Source: Saksenaea vasiformis B4078 (lineage: Eukaryota > Mucoromycota > Mucoromycetes > Mucorales > Saksenaeaceae). From it: a DNA stretch of 64,000 bases. Location: the NCBI GenBank assembly GCA_000697055.1, contig JNDT01002383.1:1-64000 (forward strand), written 5' to 3'. Each line of letters begins with the position of its first letter. Position 1 is the stretch's first letter. Position numbers and translations under genes: made by a program. Positions 60,248-64,000 of the stretch are shown in pieces. The notes below the pieces were generated by a model. It worked only from the letters and a program-made list of their open reading frames with translations, had not been told where the DNA came from and did no database searches.

Positions 60248-63200
60248 TTGATCAATTTTTTGCTGATTTCAACATAGTTTTTTTTTTTTGCTTCACGCGC
60301 AATGTTCGAAATTTTGACAGGTAGTAAATCATTCCGATTGCGGGCTTCTGCACGTGCAACGTGTATCTGGTGTTATCAGAAGACCACTGTGTCACATTCA
60401 AGCACTCGGGAACGTGGGAATGGGAACATTGGACTTTGGTTGCTATTAATGGAAACGCAGGATTTTTTGTCAAGGTCGTTGTCTACATGGCAATACGTGC
60501 TTCACAAGAGAAGACGGTGATGCATCCGAAAGGGCACGGAAGTATTCCCGAGGATCCGTAGCGTGGACCCGGTTAGCTCCGCATAGCTATAGAAGTCCGA
60601 GAATTTTTGAAAACTTGAGCTGGACGGTTCGAGGGATGTTTAAGTATACCTGTTATATGAGGAAAAGGTTATGGGGCTGATATGCCGCCTTTGCTCCGTT
60701 CAGCAATACAATCGCCGAGCAAATTCGGTACAGTTTTTCAAAATTTCGATCGCCTAAACGCTCGTTCTTGTCAGCATGTGGAGATACAACGGTCTATATC
60801 AGAACGTAGTTTGAGTGTACCGGACAAAAGTCGAAATTGCGTAAATGACTCTACACCTGGAGGAAGCATTAAAAGATATATCTAAAATTTCCCAAGATAC
60901 TCGAGTACAGTCATACATCAGCTAAAGGCTAAGTCGCTACAATTCAGAAGAGTAGCAGGTTTTTCACCAACGGACCGTCGGTATGTTCCATGCAGAAATG
61001 AGGGCGAAATCGCGTGGTTCAGGACCACAATTATCACGGCGAAACACGGAGGTTGGCAACAAGCTAGTCTTTTTGAACACCTTTTGTATTAAGCACTTAG
61101 ATTAATCCTCGTTTGACCTGCACTACTATGGTACCATTTACGTTACCTGCGTATTCAACCTTGATATTACGCGACGAACTTTTTGACTATGCATTTAAAT
61201 CATGCTAGAGCGGAGACGCTAATGATCGAGACATACTCTTGACTGTACACAATCTTTTGAAGTGTAATTTGGGAAAAGGAAGCAGTTGTTTATATCATCG
61301 CCTATTTAAAAGCCCTATACACCGACGGATTTATTAAGAACAAAATAAGCCATACTACTTGAATCGCGCAGGCGATGGACAAGAAGGATTACTAACGGGA
61401 TAGTCATTATAAAGAACGTAACGTAGTTTCTTGGAGTCACCATTGTTTTTCGTAGTAAAAACAATAGAAGATTGTAAGCTTTACGTGCAAGACAAAGAAA
61501 TTCCTTGAATACTTATTACACTACTTATCTGATGTTGAAGTACAGAAAAGAAAGCTTTTTGAAACATTTCCTACTGATCAACATAATACGCCACGGTGGA
61601 CATTCGGGGTTATTCAAAAATCAGAGCTAATCTGGTGAATTCTGCTTCGATGTCTTTATCGGTGCATGCTTGGTTCTTACAAAGAAAGTTAGTTTTACAA
61701 GCTTTAGATACTGTTTTTCTTCTTTTCCGCTTTATTTCAACTACTTTTGCAATATTGGTGACAAGCGCCTATATAATAATAGGGCTTAGGGCCGGTCTGG
61801 GATCGTTTGCGAATTGCGCAACGTATCACCCTTAGGCCAGCAATAAATGTTTCAAAGAGCTTGTCGACGCAAGAACATGACGTGGCACGCTGTTTGGAAA
61901 CGAGAATAGATAGTATGGACAATTTGACACTACTAAGACCCGTTTCACTATCATACGTATTTGTTATCCAGTTTACGTGGCCGTTAATTTCACGAGCCAT
62001 CCTAACAAGCACATAATGCATGTCTGTTTACAAGTGAGAAGCAAGTATCTGTGTTCAAAACTGTGCCAGAAAACACTACACAACATGAGTGGGAGATAGA
62101 ATGGCTCAGGTTCGAAGGCTGATATAATAGGATAAGGTGCTACAGGGGACAAAATTAAAGCCTGTTAAAGGCTTACGAAAATACCATGGTGCCACTTCCA
62201 AGGATTTGGTGGCAGTAGTCGCGGGTTCTCTCTTTTCAGTTACATCAGCACCAAGAATTACCGTTCTCAGAAGAGACGAGAGACAAAAGCAGCCTTATGG
62301 AAAGGATCCTAGGGAGTGGCACCTTTTTACATAGGGGTGCATCGTTTGAGGCGATGTTTACTGAAGAAAAATAGAATAAACTTATTGTAAACCCGACGAT
62401 TTCATCGATAAGGAAGTAGCTTGTATGGAACGCAAGATAGGGGCTTGAAATCATATGTAGAAATTGTTCCAAGTGTATCAAACTCAGAACCATGCTTCAA
62501 ATCAATAACCTACAGCACAAGAAAAGCGCAACCAGATTGTAAAATGCACCAAGTTCATATTCCAAGATAAATATTGTCGCGATGGCAGCTTTGGGCTCAT
62601 GTGTAAAGAGAGGATAGGTAGTACATAAATAAGAAAGTTTTTGTAGTTGCAGTATCCGTCTATCAGGGGTAGTATCCTGTTCATGAAGTTTCTCTTCTGG
62701 GAAGCACTCAAAATTTAACTCGGGTGCTGGTGTTGAACAAGGATAGATGGAAAGACGATCTTCTCCTTGGCGTATACTTACTGGTTCGGGACGACAGACA
62801 AATTGATCCTTACCGGGCATGGTTAAAGATAAACAGAGCCACAAAAAAAAAGGAACTCACGAACTTCCTTCAGGTATGGATTATTTTGGGTGGAACCTGT
62901 TCTTATGCTGAAACATTCTTACTGCTTTCCGACAGGATACCGAAAAACCATCACTCAGGTGCGAGCTATTTCTTGGATTGACGCAAAATAACCTACTTCT
63001 CACCGCAAAGACGCATAACCTTCCCGCGCTGAAGGCGCTTCAGGTTGAGCGCAAAAGGACATCTGATTAACTCAAACCTTTATTCCAAGTTCATTATTTA
63101 CCGTACTTCCAAGTTTCATAATATTTCTATTTGACGATCCAACACGAGATCACAGATAGGATTCCTTTATCAAATAGAACCTATTAAACTTCGTCTATCG

Positions 63201-63579
63201 ACAACTTACATTATTTATCTTCTCTGATAAATATCTTAGGCCTTGGCATTTGACTAAGAACCGACACCTGGTGCTCACATTCAATGGAATCTGAACTGCC
63301 GAAAACTGTCCAAAACTCGGATTACTTTTAACCCGAAACTTGAATAATTGAGTTAAACTCTTCTTGTTTCTTTTCTCATTTATCACGTTTTGTCATTACG
63401 CTGAAAGTTATATAAGAAGTTTTTCCGTAAGATAACGGCCTTTGTAACATCCTGCAATCCTTTGAAGAAGCTTGCCCAATACCATTTGAGCTGGATCCTG
63501 CAGTCTGTCTCAACGAACAACCCTAAAGCTCAAATGTACAAGTATCTTGTGGAAAAATAAGGAACAAAATTTGCCGTAG
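60248..63579. other. Gene-poor region, about 3.3 kb
   Basis: Only short ORFs without family resemblance occur (for example 60302-60561 in two frames, 60682-60885, 61596-61835 and 61737-62021 minus). No repeats, RNA genes or conserved motifs are supported. The patchwork of short open frames resembles the decayed sequence between the two proteases. Confidence 0.4.
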
Positions 63580-64000
63580 ACTCTGTTCACACTGCGGAAC
63601 AGTTTTCTCTGTTTTAAACGCATAATGAATAGATACCACGGCGCACAACTCCATATGAACTGGATGGAACTGGGCAGATCGTTGAACAAGGACCATGCTG
63701 ATGGCGTAACCATCTTCTACAAGGCCCCAGAAGAATTGAAAGCTCACTGCAGCGTCTGGCATGAACGACGACTAGCAAGCAACAGTATCGTTGCGAGTGC
63801 TGACGTATCTGAAACTATGCGCGAACATTTACAGTCGCCTGAACGTACTCGGGACATTATTATACCAGTTCAAATAACATCATCCATTCCAATACCCGTG
63901 ACAACATCAGAACCATGTAGATCACCTTCTTCCTCCCTAGCGGGCTCTCAGGAGATCGGTATCGGAACAGACAATGGGTTCAAATTTAAGAATCCCCAGG
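63580..64000 (+). CDS. Partial ORF at right edge, possible Myb/SANT-like protein
   Basis: From a likely splice acceptor (CGTAG at 63575-63579) the frame is open to the end of the window, about 140 codons. An ATG lies at 63625. The start reads TLFTLRNSFLCFKRIMNRY, then HGAQLHMNWMELGRSLNKDH, then a Ser/Pro/Thr-rich region. The pattern 'helix, NW-ELG-L, H-D, Y' is reminiscent of a Myb/SANT repeat, but the key tryptophans are only partly present. Upstream there may be another exon ending at CAA|GTATCT (63540). I cannot tell whether the gene is intact, because it leaves the window. Confidence 0.4.

Overview
The window is fungal nuclear DNA and most likely comes from an early-diverging fungus of the Mucorales or wider Mucoromycota. 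The evidence is spliceosomal introns of about 45-70 nt with GTAAGT-like donors, rhizopuspepsin-type secreted aspartic proteases, an APSES/ankyrin cell-cycle factor, a membrane-anchored family 9 glycosyl hydrolase and a dysbindin homologue. No species is claimed. Exons were joined by hand; for most genes the spliced length is an exact multiple of three.

Layout. 1-2.6 kb holds the left-edge remnant of a multi-intron, mobile-element-like gene (minus strand), a 146-bp tandem repeat and one small ORF. 3.25-19.98 kb is a complete midasin/REA1 ribosome-biogenesis ATPase gene with 14 exons. 20.2-28.4 kb is a minus-strand series: a RhoGEF-domain protein, an NDUFAF4-like complex I assembly factor, a tandem CCCH zinc-finger protein, LCL2 and cystathionine gamma-synthase (STR2 type). 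29.6-33.1 kb contains the most unusual locus, a Fanzor: a eukaryotic TnpB-like RNA-guided nuclease with recognisable RuvC and zinc-ribbon motifs split over about 17 exons. 33.7-47.8 kb is dense again: DBF4, a mitochondrial release-factor-like protein, a TMEM256/DUF423 membrane protein, a short-chain dehydrogenase, a GH9 glucanase, dysbindin and an MBF-type transcription factor. 47.8-64 kb is gene-poor. It holds two paralogous secreted aspartic proteases that differ in intron number but share promoter and 3'UTR elements, and a partial ORF at the right edge.

The housekeeping genes do not form a single pathway. Several act in growth control: midasin in 60S assembly, DBF4 in replication initiation and the APSES factor in G1/S transcription. 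The two proteases and the GH9 enzyme are secretory or cell-surface hydrolases. The Fanzor locus and the left-edge remnant share a similar N-terminal region, so they may be members of one element family that has inserted between housekeeping genes. Both show possible reading-frame damage, so activity is uncertain.
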